A stretch of DNA of 64,000 bases from Carnegiea gigantea. Taxonomy: Eukaryota; Streptophyta; Magnoliopsida; Caryophyllales; Cactaceae. Positions 12,313 to 24,746 of the stretch are shown here, piece by piece. The first letter of the stretch is position 1. Every line of letters starts with the position of its first letter. The notes beneath the pieces were generated by a model. That model was not told the DNA's origin, did not search any database, and saw only the letters and a list, made by a program, of their open reading frames with translations. The stretch is taken from NCBI GenBank assembly GCA_029747015.1, contig JAKOGI010000123.1, positions 1,072,001 through 1,136,000 on the forward strand. The letters are read 5' to 3'. The position numbers and the translations under genes were made by a program.

Positions 12313-15300
12313 TGTTCGTGCTAAAAATGTGTTATTTTTACGGTACTTTTACACCTGTTTTATGCTCGTTACAATTATTATTTTTAGGTTTTTATTTGAT
12401 TTTATTTCGTTTTGTAGGTTTTGAATAAAATAAAAATAATTATGAAAAAATGCAAAAAATACAAGAAAAATGGTGGAAATGAAGAATTGGGCTGACTTGA
12501 CTCAAGATAATCCGAATTGCTAGGCCCAATATTTTTTAGCCCAAGATGAGGGGGAAAAAAAAGAAAAAAAAAACCTAAAAAAATCTACCCAGCTCGCATG
12601 CCAGGCACGTGACTTGTAATCCTCCTTCTCCCTCACTTAAACTTTATCTCTCCTCTTCTTGGTTCTCAGAACCAAAAGCACCCAAAACCCCCAGACCTCG
12701 AAACCCCTGCTTCACCATTTCCATTTCTCCATCTCCATTCTCATCTCCTCTCTCTCTCTCTTCGATCCTATCTATCCCTCTTCAAGCAAGCCAGCATACC
12801 ATAATTTCCATCCTCATCCATCCCGTAATCCACACTTTAAATGCCAGCACAACACCCTATCCTCTGCTTACGCGTCTCGAAGATGGACGGTGAAGATTGA
12901 AGGAGCACTGGGATAAATTGCGAAGGCGAGTTCCAGAACAGAGGTTGGACAATCTTTAGGTTTTAGTTAGCTTAATTTTGGCAATTATTTTCTTAAAATT
13001 CTGTTGAATTCCAAGAGTACACAACCACAAGAGGGGGTGAATTGTGGTGGTCGATTTTCGCCTAATAACTGACAAACAACCGTAGCACTTGATTGCAGAG
13101 ATTGTTTGTAAATCACAAACAACCTTACGCCTTGTTTGTAGCGGTTGTTCTCAATTAATTCAGTAGCGAAATTCAAAGTAATAAATGCGGAAATAAAGCA
13201 CACACAATTTTTACGTGGAAAACACCTCTAGCCCAACTGAGGTGTGAAAAACCACGACCTACCTCGTGTAGGATTTAACCACTTCACTAACGGGCTGAAA
13301 ACGTTACAAAAGCAACACTCCTTGTTACAACTTGTAACCCACGTAACCTTCTTCCCTAAGACAGGTTACACCACGTCCAATCTCACCAGATAGGACACGT
13401 CCAAAGTCCACACGACTGAGGACACACTCACTCACTTTCTGTTCTGAGAACAGGGGTACAAAACACCTTACTGGGGTGCTTCTGACTTAAGCAGATGTAA
13501 GGTACAATGAAGTCCTATTATGCCAAGAAATTGAAAGCTCAGTTAAGCACAATCTTCTCACGGTTTTTTCTCTTTGAAATTCAGCTCTAAAAATCTCTTA
13601 CTTCTTTGTAAAAACCGGATTGTCAAATGGGAGAGAGAATTTCAATATTTAAACGCACAACCCAACGGCTATTCTTTTCAAAAGATAGGGAAAATCCTCT
13701 ATTTTTAGTCGCTTAGAAGATTCACCAAAGATTTCCAACGGCTAAGAGAGGAGAGAAGATTTTCTTAAAATATCTTGGCCGAGTAATCTAGCTTGAAAAG
13801 GATAAAATCTTGATTTATCCCAAATTCAATCAAGACCTAAAAATAAGGGATAAAAATCTTTCAAGAGAAATCTTTAGCAAAAACGGTTTTGCAATTTTTC
13901 AAATTCAAAACAAATCTTTTTAGATCTGGCAGCCAACCGAAGCAAATTTCCAGATAAGACTGATGTAGCTGCTGTAGTTTTTGAGAACACCCTAGGCACC
14001 CTGTTTGCAGGGTTGTTTGGAAATGGTGTCCCAAAGCAACTTTTCGAAAACCGTTTTCAAGAAGTGCTAAAAATGATACTTTCAAGATTGGCATATTAAC
14101 AAGAGTCTAAAAGATAAAAACTAAATTAACCAAGACTCCTTGTAAGAATTAGTTGTCTTGTCAAGAGTGAATATGCTGCTCCAAAACACCTAGGTCACCT
14201 TGATTCCTTGGGTGATCTTGTGTAGCTGAATATTCCTCAAGACTTAAACCATATGTGTTGTTTGCTGATCTTGTGTCACTGAAGCTCGGAACCTGTTCCT
14301 AAGACTTGTTCTCAACATTTAGCCACCAGGTTAATAAAATATCACAAACAGCGGTGTAGGAACAACGGTGTATTAGGCCCTGTTTGGAGAGCTTGTTTGG
14401 AACAACATTACTTAGACAAATATATTACTCTTGGATTTGTTATCATCAAAACTAAATATAATCAATAAATTCATATGCTTTTTTTCGATTTTGAGGATTA
14501 GGGTTTTTGTATTAGGTAGATTCTGGGTTTCGAAATCATGTAATTATGCCTCATTTATACGTTTCTTGGTTGCAGTTCATGAAATTGAGGGTTGTTTTCA
14601 GTTTAGTTTTCGATTAGTCGAAGTTTGCGATTTTTGGGTCTCGAATTCATCCATGGCTAGGATTGTTTTGGCTGTTCGTGCTCTCCTCCTCCCCTGTTTC
14701 GCCCTGTTTTGGCGTGCTTATGGTGATTCTACTATTTTCTTTGGTGGCAATTGAAGCTGGATTGAGGCTAGGTTCGAAATCCCCCTCCCCTGCTGCTCAG
14801 TTCTCATGTTCTGCTATTGGTTTGGTTAATTTTGATTATGATCTGATTTAGGTAATGCTCATTTCAATTTAGAATATTAGAGTTTTCTCTAGCTGGATTG
14901 GGGCGTGTTTATGATCTGTAATAATTGAGATTCTGCTATTGGTTTCTTGGGTTTGGTTCGAATTCATCCATAGTTAGGGTTGTTGTTCTGCTTTATCATT
15001 GAATTTCGATTCAAGCTTGCTCAATTTTGTTGTTCTGGATTATGCTGGGTTTTGCTGGGGTGCGTTGGTTGAAGTGATGTTGCTTGTTGTTGATGATGCT
15101 CTATGATTTTGAACCTAGTGATGACGATGATGAAGAGGTGATAATGTTTTAATTAGGTTTGGTGATGGTTGTTGGTTGTGTTCTGTTTTCAACTTCCCTC
15201 CCCCTTCTCAGTTGCTAATTTCTGTTTGTGATGCCAGTAACTTAAAAAGCCTAGATTTAACTTACATTAATCGATGGTTGTGAGTGGATAGTTGATGAAA

Positions 15301-15769
15301 ATTGATTTAGCTGAGGTGATCATGTTTACTTATGGTGAATCAATTTGAACGGTCTGAAGGGTAGGCAATGGAATATAGTCTGCTTTGATACGATTGAACT
15401 AAACTAATTGCTCGTTCGGCTCTGTTTCAATTTTGGTTTTGTTAGTTGTAGTAAGTTTAGAATAGGGTATATGAGTCCTGAGCTTTGTACCATTTTGATT
15501 TTGTTGAATATCTTATTTATTTTGTTTCCCGTTAATTTGCTAGTTTGGTTATGTTTCACTTCTAACTGGTTAATTTTGTTTAGAATAGTAAGTTTAGTGT
15601 AAAAAGTTACTTTAGCCGATTTCTCTATTAGGAAAACTTAATTCTGCTTAAGTTAGTTTAGTCGACTGTGACCTCAATCTTGACCATCGTCCCCGATGAT
15701 ACGACTCTCAAATACTACAGTGAAAGTTGTATGTTTGCGGCTTTAGTTTACACTCAAAATATCCCAACA
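12313..15769 (+). repeat. Gypsy right (3') LTR
   Basis: TGTT at 12313 and AACA ending at 15769 mirror the left LTR; length is 3457 bp. It is nearly identical to 1540-4992 at the left end and clearly more diverged at the right end. Three one-base insertions lie between about 13240 and 13660 and one more near 15195. Immediately right of it, at 15770, copia coding sequence begins on the opposite strand. Confidence 0.8.
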
Positions 15770-16300
15770 CCAAATCTCTGTTTACCCAATGCTTTTGTGA
15801 AGATGTCAGCCTTCTGCTCAAGAGAGGGAACACAGCGAACTAGGAGATCACCTTGGTCAACTTCCTCTCTGACAAAGTGATAATCGATTTTGATGTACTT
15901 TGAGATTTGAGCGTTGATGGAACGCGGGGTTTACCGTCACATACTGCACACTGAGATTATCACACAACAGAATGGGTGGTGTAGAAAGGGGAAGATCGAG
16001 CTCACGAAGAAGTTAGTGGATCCATATGATTTCAGTAGTGGTGAAGGCTATAGCTCGATATTCAGCTTCCGTATTTGATTTAGCAACAACTTTTTGCTTT
16101 CTGGAAGACCAGCTAACTAAATTGTCTCCAAAAAAAATAGTAAACCCATGTTGTGAGCGACAATCATCTGGATCAAATGCTCATCTAGCGTCAGAGAAGG
16201 CCACAAGATGGTTGTCAGTACTAGGACGCAGCAGGAGACCATGGCTAAGGGTACCTTTCAAATATATTTGATCGCTTTCTAGTGCAGGTCAGAAGGTTGA
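15770..16300 (-). pseudogene. Copia RNase H region, truncated
   Basis: On the minus strand the sequence reads YHFVREEVDQGDLLVRCVPS then EQKADIFTKALGKQRFG, the hallmark C-terminus of copia RNase H. Upstream (to about 16300) there is weaker similarity to the TKSNTEAEYRA region with frame breaks. Truncated by the gypsy LTR boundary. Confidence 0.75.
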
Positions 16301-16559
16301 TGCATGAACTGACAGACTTTGTTCATAGCATATGAAATTAAATTCCAGGACGTGTAATTGGAGCATATTGAAAAGCACCCACTATACTTCTGTATAATTG
16401 TGGATCAGATACAGCCATATGGGGTCCCCTCTGAGAGTCAATTGTGAGCTGGGATCTGCTGAAGATGAATGGGTTTAGCATCAGACATCTTGGCCTATGC
16501 TAATAGCTCTCTTATGTACTTGATTTGTGAAAGAAAGAGTCCTGAGGGGAGGTCTTGAC

Positions 16560-17360
16560 CTTTAATGCCAAGGAAAAAATTGAGATCTTCTAAGTCTTTG
16601 AGAGCAAACCGATTATGCAGGAGATGACTAAAATGATTAATAAAATTTGCATCACTTCCTGTGAGGACTAAATCATAACCGTAAACAAGTAAATATGTGA
16701 CTGAACCTTTGTTGCGTTACATAAACAGTAGGAGTCGGAAGAGGAGGCTTGAAATTCATGGTGAAGTACAAAGGTCTTCAACTTAGTAGACCAAGCCCAT
16801 GGAGCTTGTTTGATGCCATAAAGAGCCTTGTGTAAATAGCAAACATGGTTAGGTCTGTTGTGGTCCACGAAACCTTATGGTTAAGCCATAAACACTACCT
16901 CTTGTAGGTCTACATGCAAGAATGCATTATTTACATCAAGTTGCTTGAGAGTCCAACCTTTGGAGACAACTAATGAGAGAACAGTGCGTATGGTGGTGGG
17001 CTTAACAACTGGACTAAAAGTATCAAAGTAGTCCACACCTTCTTCTTGATGAAAACTCTTTACTACAAGTCTAGCTTTATAGCGTTCAATGGATCCATCT
17101 GCCCGTCTCTTGATGCGATACACCCACTTAGAACCTACAACATTAGCACCAGGGGGTCAAGGAACTAAGGTCCAAGCATTGTTAAGCATGAGAGCCGAAT
17201 ACTCAAATTTCATGGCTTGTTTCCATTGTGGATTTCGAGCAGCTGGTTTATAAGTGTTCGGTTCTTGGTCTACTAGTGGCTTAGATGGAACATTGTGATA
17301 AGAAATGGTAAAGGCCTTAGGTTTAAGATTATTGGTTCTAGAGCAAGTAACCATGGCATG
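16560..17360 (-). pseudogene. Copia reverse transcriptase, inactive
   Basis: Visible blocks on the minus strand, in order, are NPQWKQAMKFEYSALMLNNAW (17210-17160), [20 protein letters not shown] with [19 protein letters not shown] (about 17120-16985), [12 protein letters not shown], and VCYLHKALYGIKQAPWAW. The catalytic tetrad, normally YVDD, reads YGYD (codons at 16672-16683), so one of the two essential Asp residues is lost. Stops and frame shifts also interrupt it. Confidence 0.85.
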
Positions 17361-17639
17361 AGTAGAGGTCTCAGGATAACGGAAATAAGATGGTGCATCA
17401 TGAGCGGGAGGATTTGGTGGACTTAGAGAGAGCTACTCACCAAGATTAGTTTGGGTGTTGGTGGATGGGAGTGTAAAAGAGGAATCCTGACTTTGTGAGA
17501 CCAGACGTGAAAATAAGAAGGAAGGCATGAGTGATGTAAACGGTGAGGAAAGTAGGGATAAGGCAGTTTGGCATGCTCTAAGAGAGATAGAGGTAGAGTA
17601 GCAGCAGACTGGGAATCACTGGCAGTTAAGGTAGTGGAA

Positions 17640-18553
17640 TAGTGATCTAAATATGGGAAAACATCTTTGATGAAGATAACATGATGGGCAATGTAAGAGC
17701 TTTAACTAGGGAGATGATAACATATATAACCTTTGTGCTGGGAGCTGTACATAAGGAAAATACATGGAAGGGAGTGAAAGTTAAGTTTGTGTTTCTTGTA
17801 GGGACGAAGGAACGAGTAGCAAAGGTATCCAAAGGTTTTAAGAAATCCATAATCTGGAATACAGCCATATAAAGCTTCATAAGGAGATTTATGCGAGAGT
17901 AAAGGAGTGATGGTTTGATTAGTAAGGTAAGCTATGGTGGTAAAGGCTTGCTCCCAGAAAGTTAAGGGGAGAGATGCAAGGTCTAGAAGAGAAAGTCATT
18001 TTTCAACAGTGAATCAATATCGACGTTCAGGTGCTCCATTTTACTCATGAGTATGCGGACAGGAGACCCTATGCTCTATCCCATGTGTTTGAAGATAAGA
18101 CGAGAAATTTCGATATTCACCACCCCAATCAGTTTGCATTTGCCTTAACTTACATTGAAACCTAGTCTCCACCATAGCTTTAAACAAGTGAAAAATTTTA
18201 AGAACTTATGATTTGTGGCTAAGAAAGTATATTCAGACATGTTTGGTGCAGTCATCCAAGAATTTGACAAAGTATTTATTTCTATTAATGGAAGATGGAG
18301 GAGCAGGACTCTAAACATCTGAGTACACAAGTTCAAAAGGTGAAGAGGGGATGTCTATGACTTTTTCCCAACTGACAAGGCTCACAAACTGTTGACATTT
18401 TATTTGAGGAAAGAGGAAGTTGAGATTGAGAGATGAGACGCCGAAGAACTTGTTCATGAGGATGACCAAGACGGTTACGCCACCCTTGGAGAGAGGTTCG
18501 TTCACCAAGAAAGATAGAGGGTGGACTAATTTGTGAATGTTGGTTGCCACCAC
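17640..18553 (-). pseudogene. Copia integrase region, degenerate
   Basis: Short minus-strand blocks match copia integrase in order. These are the GAG-pre-integrase region near 18480-18400, then SSPFELVYSDV ending near 18311, a region near 18240-18145 corresponding to the catalytic core, and a C-terminal part (17880-17647) containing FVPTRNTNLTFTPFHVFSL. Stops and frame changes are frequent. Assignment rests on order within the element as much as on motifs. Confidence 0.6.
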
Positions 18554-18930
18554 AGATGCGGTATAGTTACCTGCTCAACGATTCCCTTGTGAAGGATTTG
18601 GCCCTGAAGATTCTGAACAAAGCAGTGAGTTGTTTGAAATTCAACAAGAACATTATTGTCTCTAGTAAATTGAGACACAATAAGCAGATTCTTTTTTATT
18701 TGGGGAGCATGGAGAACTTTGTTAAAAACAAGGGGTTTGGGGACAGTATTTAAGATTGTTGTGCCAATGCTAGAAGTGGGCAATTGCATTCCGTTTCCAA
18801 CCATAAGGGCATCACTTCCCTAGTATTCAGATTGAATGGGCAGGTCCTTTAATGCAGAGGTGACGTGATTTGTCACTCCAGAGTCCATGTTCCAAGCTGG
18901 ATCAATGATGCTGGATGGTGTAGCTATGTT
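18526..18930 (-). pseudogene. Copia protease region, degenerate
   Basis: The minus strand reads AWNMDSGVTNHVTSALKDLP (about 18895-18840), containing the DSG active-site triad of copia protease. It is followed after a stop by MVGNGMQLPTSSIGTTIL and LVFNKVLHAPQIKKNLLIVS, the conserved block that follows the protease. The DSG is intact but the frame is not. Confidence 0.7.
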
Positions 18931-18959
18931 GGCCAACTTAGGTGGTTAACGTTGAGGAG

Positions 18960-19801
18960 GATAGGCTACGTCATTGAACCAATCATAACAATCTCGGGCT
19001 TTGCGACCCATCTTGTCACATGTTTGCCATTTAACCTGGGCCTGTCCATTGAGGGAGCCATTGTTGTGATTATGGTGTGATATTGGAACTTGGGTTGCCG
19101 GTTGTTGGAGTTAGTTAGTGAATGGTTGTTGGATATAGGACCTAATGGTGATGCTGCTCGATGAATAACATGGGCACTTGGAACAGGGACTTGGGTTTCT
19201 TCTCCAAGTTTCTCTTCTTCATGAAGTAGAAGTCCAAGGAGTTCATCAACTGATATTGGATCAACTCTGACGTTGAGAGCAGTGCGAAAGGTCTATATGA
19301 GGCATCGAGACCATGTAGTATACAAGCAATAAGATTTACTTCAGAAACTTCGTAGAAAGTATCAGTGAGATTGTGGGCTAATGATCTTTTCTTCTCTACA
19401 TATTCCATGATGGAGAGAGATCCTTTTTGTAGATTTTGGACTTGTTGCTTATAGTGCATCATACAAGCTCGGCATTGAGATCGGAACATACGCTCAAGTG
19501 TAGTCCATGCAGCATGAGCTGATGTAGATCGAGCTACATATGCGATGACTTTCTTAGTCATGGTAGACTTCAACCCTAGAAGGACTAATATGTCACTTTT
19601 CTTTCATGTGATAAATTCAGGATTGGGTTGAGCAATGGAAGATGACGAAGAGTTGTTATTTGAAGCAGCTCCAGATACAGTGATGAATTGGGGTGGATTG
19701 GTGTTATTCAAGACGTGAGATTCTAAGTCAAAGGCTTCAAGGGTAGAGAGAATAAGAGATCGCCATCTAGGGTAGTTGTCTCGAACAAGCTTAATAGCCA
19801 A
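18960..19801 (-). pseudogene. Copia gag, degenerate
   Basis: The N-terminal block (LVRDNYPRWRSLILSTLEAF, 19801-19604) and the UBN2-type core (19573-19142: HAAWTTLERMFRSQCRACMM, MEYVEKKRSLAHNL) identify copia gag. The zinc knuckle near 19015-18960 is damaged: the first Cys is Trp and the His is Arg (WQTCDKMGRKARDC). A stop and frame break lie between 19604 and 19573. Confidence 0.75.
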
Positions 19802-19884
19802 ATTTGGAAATTAGAAGGCAGAGACAGAAAATTGATAGGAGACATTGGTGGCTACCATTGAATCAAAGACAGTTATTCATAAGG

Positions 19885-19896
19885 GCTCTGATACCA
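19885..19896 (-). other. Copia primer binding site (initiator tRNA-Met type)
   Basis: The minus strand reads TGGTATCAGAGC, the standard plant copia primer binding site complementary to initiator tRNA-Met. It lies eight bases inside the LTR edge at 19905. Confidence 0.9.
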
Positions 19897-19904
19897 TAAA
19901 GAGA

Positions 19905-20141
19905 TGAAGGGAAAAATGATGAACTTGTATATATTAATCTTCACATTCTAGGTCCTATTTATACAAGATACTTAGAAGAATCAATTCCAATGTAAGAGCC
20001 TAAAATCACGCTAATCAGTGATATTTTGACTGGAAATTACAACATAGATTGAGGCATAACCTTAGCTATACAAAAATATATTTAGACTTTCCAAATATGA
20101 AAATACCCATATGTTGTTATTCTTAATAATTATGTCCTACA
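19905..20141 (-). repeat. Copia LTR (5' LTR of minus-strand element)
   Basis: On the minus strand the LTR starts TGTAGGACATAATTATTAAG at 20141 and ends at 19905 with CCTTCA, just before the primer site. A TATAAATA box sits at 19964-19957, correctly placed for element transcription. Length is 237 bp, short for copia but common. The second LTR is not in the window, so the boundary rests on TG..CA ends and spacing. Confidence 0.65.
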
Positions 20142-20900
20142 GCTTGACAATACATAATTAATTGTTATTATTGAAAATCTTTTGATTTATATCATATAAC
20201 AAAGTAAATCTTAGGTAAATACACATTTCGCCGCTGTTCAATATATTATTCAAATTTTAGATATAATTTCCCACATTTCTTATCTCAATATATATTAATA
20301 TAATGTTGATCCTTTTTTTTTTAATTTAATCTTTGAAACAAGCTTTTGACCATCAGTATGATAAACTAGAAACACTATGTGGCGAATATTGTGAATAACT
20401 CATTTCAAACTAATGAAGAGTCAATACATTGCGACTGTTGGTCCTATTGAGTGAAAATGGCATCTGCATTTACATCATAGATGCATACCTACACAATCTT
20501 ACACATTTCATAGTATATTTAGTTGGTTAGAGACCATTGTCATTTGATACGAAGAGTTTACTTACAATGTATGTAGTTGTCTAATAAAGTCTTACATGTA
20601 ACTTTAAAAAATGACAGATAAGTAAAAATTTTATATGGTTTGTTAAAACAATATGAAAATATTATACTTTAAATTACATGGTTAGTTAAAACTAGTAGAG
20701 ATGCAAGAAGGTCTACTAGCAAGCTTTGATTTGTGGCAATCGACCTTCTCATTGAGCTCTAACCTATAAAGATAACAAGTATGTGTCTATATGTGCACAT
20801 GCATGCGTGTTTTGGGAATAGTAGGAAGTGCACTAGCTCAAATCTCTTAACTATATGTGTGTGTGTGTGTAATTCTTTTGGGAAAAGTCCAACATAAAAA
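20142..20900. other. AT-rich intergenic, no gene seen
   Basis: AT-rich sequence with a short GT run at 20857-20870 and no coding or repeat signal I can support. Confidence 0.5.
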
Positions 20901-22550
20901 ACAGTCTACCACTTATAGCTTGGAATAAGTTTTGTATGCCTAGAAGCAGAGGCAGACCGCGATCGCGGAAAACAAAAGCAGTTAACAAGGCTTTCCAATG
21001 TAAATTGGCTTGGAAAGTAGCTACTAATGTACTTAGTCTTTGGGTTCAATGTGTAAGGATGATGTATCTACATCGTACAAATCTTTTTTGTTGTAAACGG
21101 AAAAAACGAATTTGTCAGTTTGGAAAAGATTATTGAAATGCAGAGGTCTTCTTCAAAAGGGAATTATCTGGAAAATAGGCAGAGGAAATGAGATTTCCTT
21201 TTGCTTTGATAATTGGGTTGAAAATAGAAATTTAGTCGAGATCTTGGGTATGGCAGAAAACAGTGTTCCCCACCCGGAATCCAAAGTTTGTAAGTTTATT
21301 CGACAAAATTCAGAATGGAATATTATCAAACTAAGACAATTCCTTAACAATCATTCTGTTGCATAGAAGATTCAGGGTATCACGATACCCATCAATGAAA
21401 CTAGTGACTCCTTCTATTTAGAGTTGAATAGTTTAGGTAACTTTATAACAAAATCAACTACATGGGCAGCCCTTGGCATCCAACCGCATGACTTATCAAC
21501 GTGGTCATTTAAGTGGATTTGGAACATTGACACCTTGCCAAAAATCAAAATCTTTCTATGACAACTCTATTATAAATCGTTACCTGTAAGAGGTACTCTT
21601 CTAAAAAGAGGACTTAACATCAACCCAGCTTGCCCCCTATGTTTAGCTGATATTGAGTCTATAGAACATCTCTTCAAATTGCCAAATGGTTAAAAAGATT
21701 TGGGATCTAGCGGCAAATTAAGCATCACTGGCTTCCATATAACTTTTCCCCTCTAGGATGCCATGATCTTTTGGAATATCTAAACATGATACATTCCTCC
21801 CGCGACCCAAAATTTAAAAAAATTCTCATTTATCTTATAGAGATTTGAAAATCTAGGAATGCATCGATCTTTAATAATGAGATTTTCAATCCGATTGCAT
21901 TTCTGATTCAAGTAAAAAAAAAAAAAACAAATGCAGAATGGAGAATCCGAACTTGCATGTCAGTTTAGGGAATCTTCTTCTTCCCCAACCACCTCAAATC
22001 ATCTAGTGAGGTGGCATCTTCCACCACCAGATTTAGTCAAACTTAATTTTGATGGATCTCTCATCAACTCATCAGCAGCATGAGGTTTCATCGTCCGAGA
22101 CTGGATGGACAAACTTATTGAGGCAAAAACGACCTATTACGGTGATACATCTATTTTAGTTGCCAAAGCCAGAACATTGCGTAACGGACTACGATTAGCA
22201 ATTCAGGCTGGTTTCAAAAATATAGTCATTGAAGGTGACAATAAGATAGTGATTCAAGCACTGAAAGGAAATAGTTTAGTTCCTTGGCAAATATCTAATA
22301 TTATCGAAAACATTCGTATATGGCAGAATCAAGGTATCTATTTACTCATTACTCGCATATTCAGGGAAGCAAATTTCGCAGTTGATTGGTTTTCAAAATT
22401 TTGACACTCAGTTACAGCTTCATTCTCTTCAGATGTTTGTTTTTCTCCATCTCTTAGGGCTATTTTAGCAGATAATATAGTTGAACGCACTCTTATGAAA
22501 AGAGGCGCTCAATATCCTTATGGTTTTATTTACAATTGTATACATGTGTA
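20900..22550 (+). mobile_element. LINE remnant 1 (5'-truncated L1-type, with RNase H)
   Basis: The sequence begins in the post-RT region of a plant LINE (AWNKFCMPRSRGR, then KAVNKAFQCKLAWKV) and continues through GIIWKIGRGNEISFCFDNWV. Near 21620-21675 is a zf-RVT block (NPACPLCLADIESIEHLF). The C-terminal RNase H-like domain runs about 22035-22400 (AIQAGFKNIVIEGDNKIVI, then IFREANFAVDWFSK). Stops and frame changes are scattered throughout. The 5' truncation is typical of incomplete reverse transcription. A GT/GC microsatellite follows at the 3' end in place of a clean poly(A). Confidence 0.75.
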
Positions 22551-22608
22551 TGTGTGTGTGTGTGTGTGTGTGCGTGTGCGTGTGCGTGTGCGTGTGTGTG
22601 TGTGTGGG
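22545..22608. repeat. GT/GC microsatellite
   Basis: A run of TGTGTG interrupted by CGTGTG units, lying immediately after LINE remnant 1. The open frame through it is a translation of the repeat and not a protein. Confidence 0.9.
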
Positions 22609-22610
22609 TT

Positions 22611-24746
22611 GAGCTACTTATTAGACACAGATTTTTCTTTTCCTCTTCTTATGCTAAAACAACTATTTAAGAAATTTTGTTAACCTTATATTATAAAAAA
22701 GTATCTTATAGATTTTTTTTTTCCAGGAAAGTAAAATGCATGGATAATTAGATGATGTTTGCATCATGCAATCATATGACGCTATTAGCAAAGAGCTACA
22801 TAGTGCTACAAATTCAAAAATTCGCAAATTAGCAATGACATTTAGGAAATAAGGGTACGAGATCAACGCATAATAGTTTTTGGGGTAGCTAGATGAAAAT
22901 TTTGATTTCATTACGGAAGCGACGAATTACATTCACATTACTACCATTGAAAATGTTGCATTGAAAATTTAAGATAGCGGTTGAGATAGAGACATAATTT
23001 GCAATGAATGGAGATCAATGTCAATGATGACATAATGCCATTTCCATCTCCATACTTTAACGTAGTGTAGATCTAGTGTATTCCATTGTTAAATTTGACT
23101 TCTCAAGTGCATCCGCACGCATTTTTCATTGCTAATTTGTTGCAATTTTGATGCTACTTTTTTATTTTATTTCTCCCTTCCAATAACCCATAGGTAGACA
23201 TTATACTTAGGTCGTCATGTCTGTCAAGGCTAATGTTCCATGCATAAAAGTCGAAGATATATACATAAAATGTCCAACACATATGCAAAAATCATATCCA
23301 TTCATTGCCATTAGTATGCACCATTATGCATTCAAGTAGCTAATTTAGAAATTTTATAATATAAGGTTCCTTTTTGAGTTTTCTAAATTTGACTAGTGTC
23401 AATCAATTTATATGTGTCCTTTGGCGAAATCTTTGAAAAATTAAAAACTTTTAAGTATGAATTTGAAAAAAAAAATTCGATCAATGGGTGCATGAAACAC
23501 AAGCATCGATTAATTACATTTGGCTCTGATACATTCAATCTCAAATAACAACATTCTCGACTTGAGTTAAAACCTCAATGCACACCAACATTTAGTTTAC
23601 ATGTAAGTCATCCATATCAAATGCACATTGGATTTATTTCCCAGTAATTAAAATGACTAATAATACAGTGTTTTTATCATCATCTAAATTTGTATTTTTC
23701 ACTCAATAACCCTTGAGTTCTTAGAAATAAGGAGAAAAGAATGGGAGGAAAAAACGAACTTATCACTTTGAGAGGTGATATCAATAATTGTGTGCTGGCC
23801 ATGGGGTGGTGCATGGCAACTAACATGCTGTTTATGGCCATAGCTGATTTTATGAATATTTTGCAAATTTTGCGCTTCAACCATTAACCCTTATCCACCC
23901 CCAATAAAAAGAAAAACTACGGTTTCTCAATGATGGAAGTGTGTCCTCCATCACTAATCTACTTTTCAATCTTATCACTAACCATTTAAATTCATCTTTA
24001 GTTTCGCATATATAGCGAAGGATATGATTTTCATCGCGACTTCCGTCACTAATCTACTTTCCAATCTATATTATCTCCTATAACTCCTATCATGCTCTGC
24101 TTCTAACAAAGACAACATTGTATTCTCTCACTAATTTTATCATCGTCTAGCTTCTTTTTAAAGGTAAATGGATCATAATGCGTGTCAATACCAAGGCATC
24201 GTCATAGTAAAAATTTACACTTAGTAGCCCCTTTGAGTTTTTCCATACTGCAATGCGAATATATAAAATTAAGATACATTAACAAAAATCAAATAGACTT
24301 TATCGAACATGCAAATTTTAATAATTTTTTTCATCATAAAAAATTAAAAACCTACATTATAGAGAACGAGAGAGGAAAACTTGTCAACATAATGAGAAGT
24401 GGGAAAATCAAGGGTGCCTTCCTCCATTTATAATGGAATGGTGTGCTCATGGTAGGAAAAACCTTTGCAAATTGCAAAGAATTTATTTGATTGGATAGTA
24501 TTTGCTTTGTGTGTGTGTGAGTGTTTTTTTTTTTTTTTAAAGTACGGATGTCTCATGAGAAGAAGTACATGCAAATAGAAATATCAAAACTTACATAAAG
24601 ATTATTGGTGAATAGTTATGGCTGACTATATGTCTAGTGTCAATTATTCAACTCATCTTAGGCACCATTAGCAACAGTTAGGGCTTTGAAATTTGTCGTT
24701 TTCTCCTTTTTTCTGAGTTGCAAGAGTCACATATTCAGGGCCTTAA
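22611..24746. other. AT-rich intergenic, no gene seen
   Basis: No coding region or element with clear ends was found. Similar CACTAATCTACTTT segments recur near 23955 and 24046, which may be part of a short local repeat. Confidence 0.4.

Larger units (their letters stand above)
15770..20141 (-). mobile_element. Ty1/copia element, minus strand, decayed and split by gypsy insertion
   Basis: Reading leftward on the minus strand, the order is LTR (20141-19905), primer site, gag, protease, integrase, RT, RNase H, which is the copia order. All domains carry stops or frame changes. The RNase H C-terminal reading (EQKADIFTKALGKQRFG) is cut exactly where the gypsy LTR ends at 15769. The copia 3' end and second LTR should therefore lie left of the gypsy array, outside the window. 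Confidence 0.8.

Noticed and set aside
22495..22683. Frame encoding a VCVCVCV/RVRVRV run
   Set aside because: It is a translation of the GT/GC microsatellite; the same applies to frames at 34845-35078 and 51660-51857.
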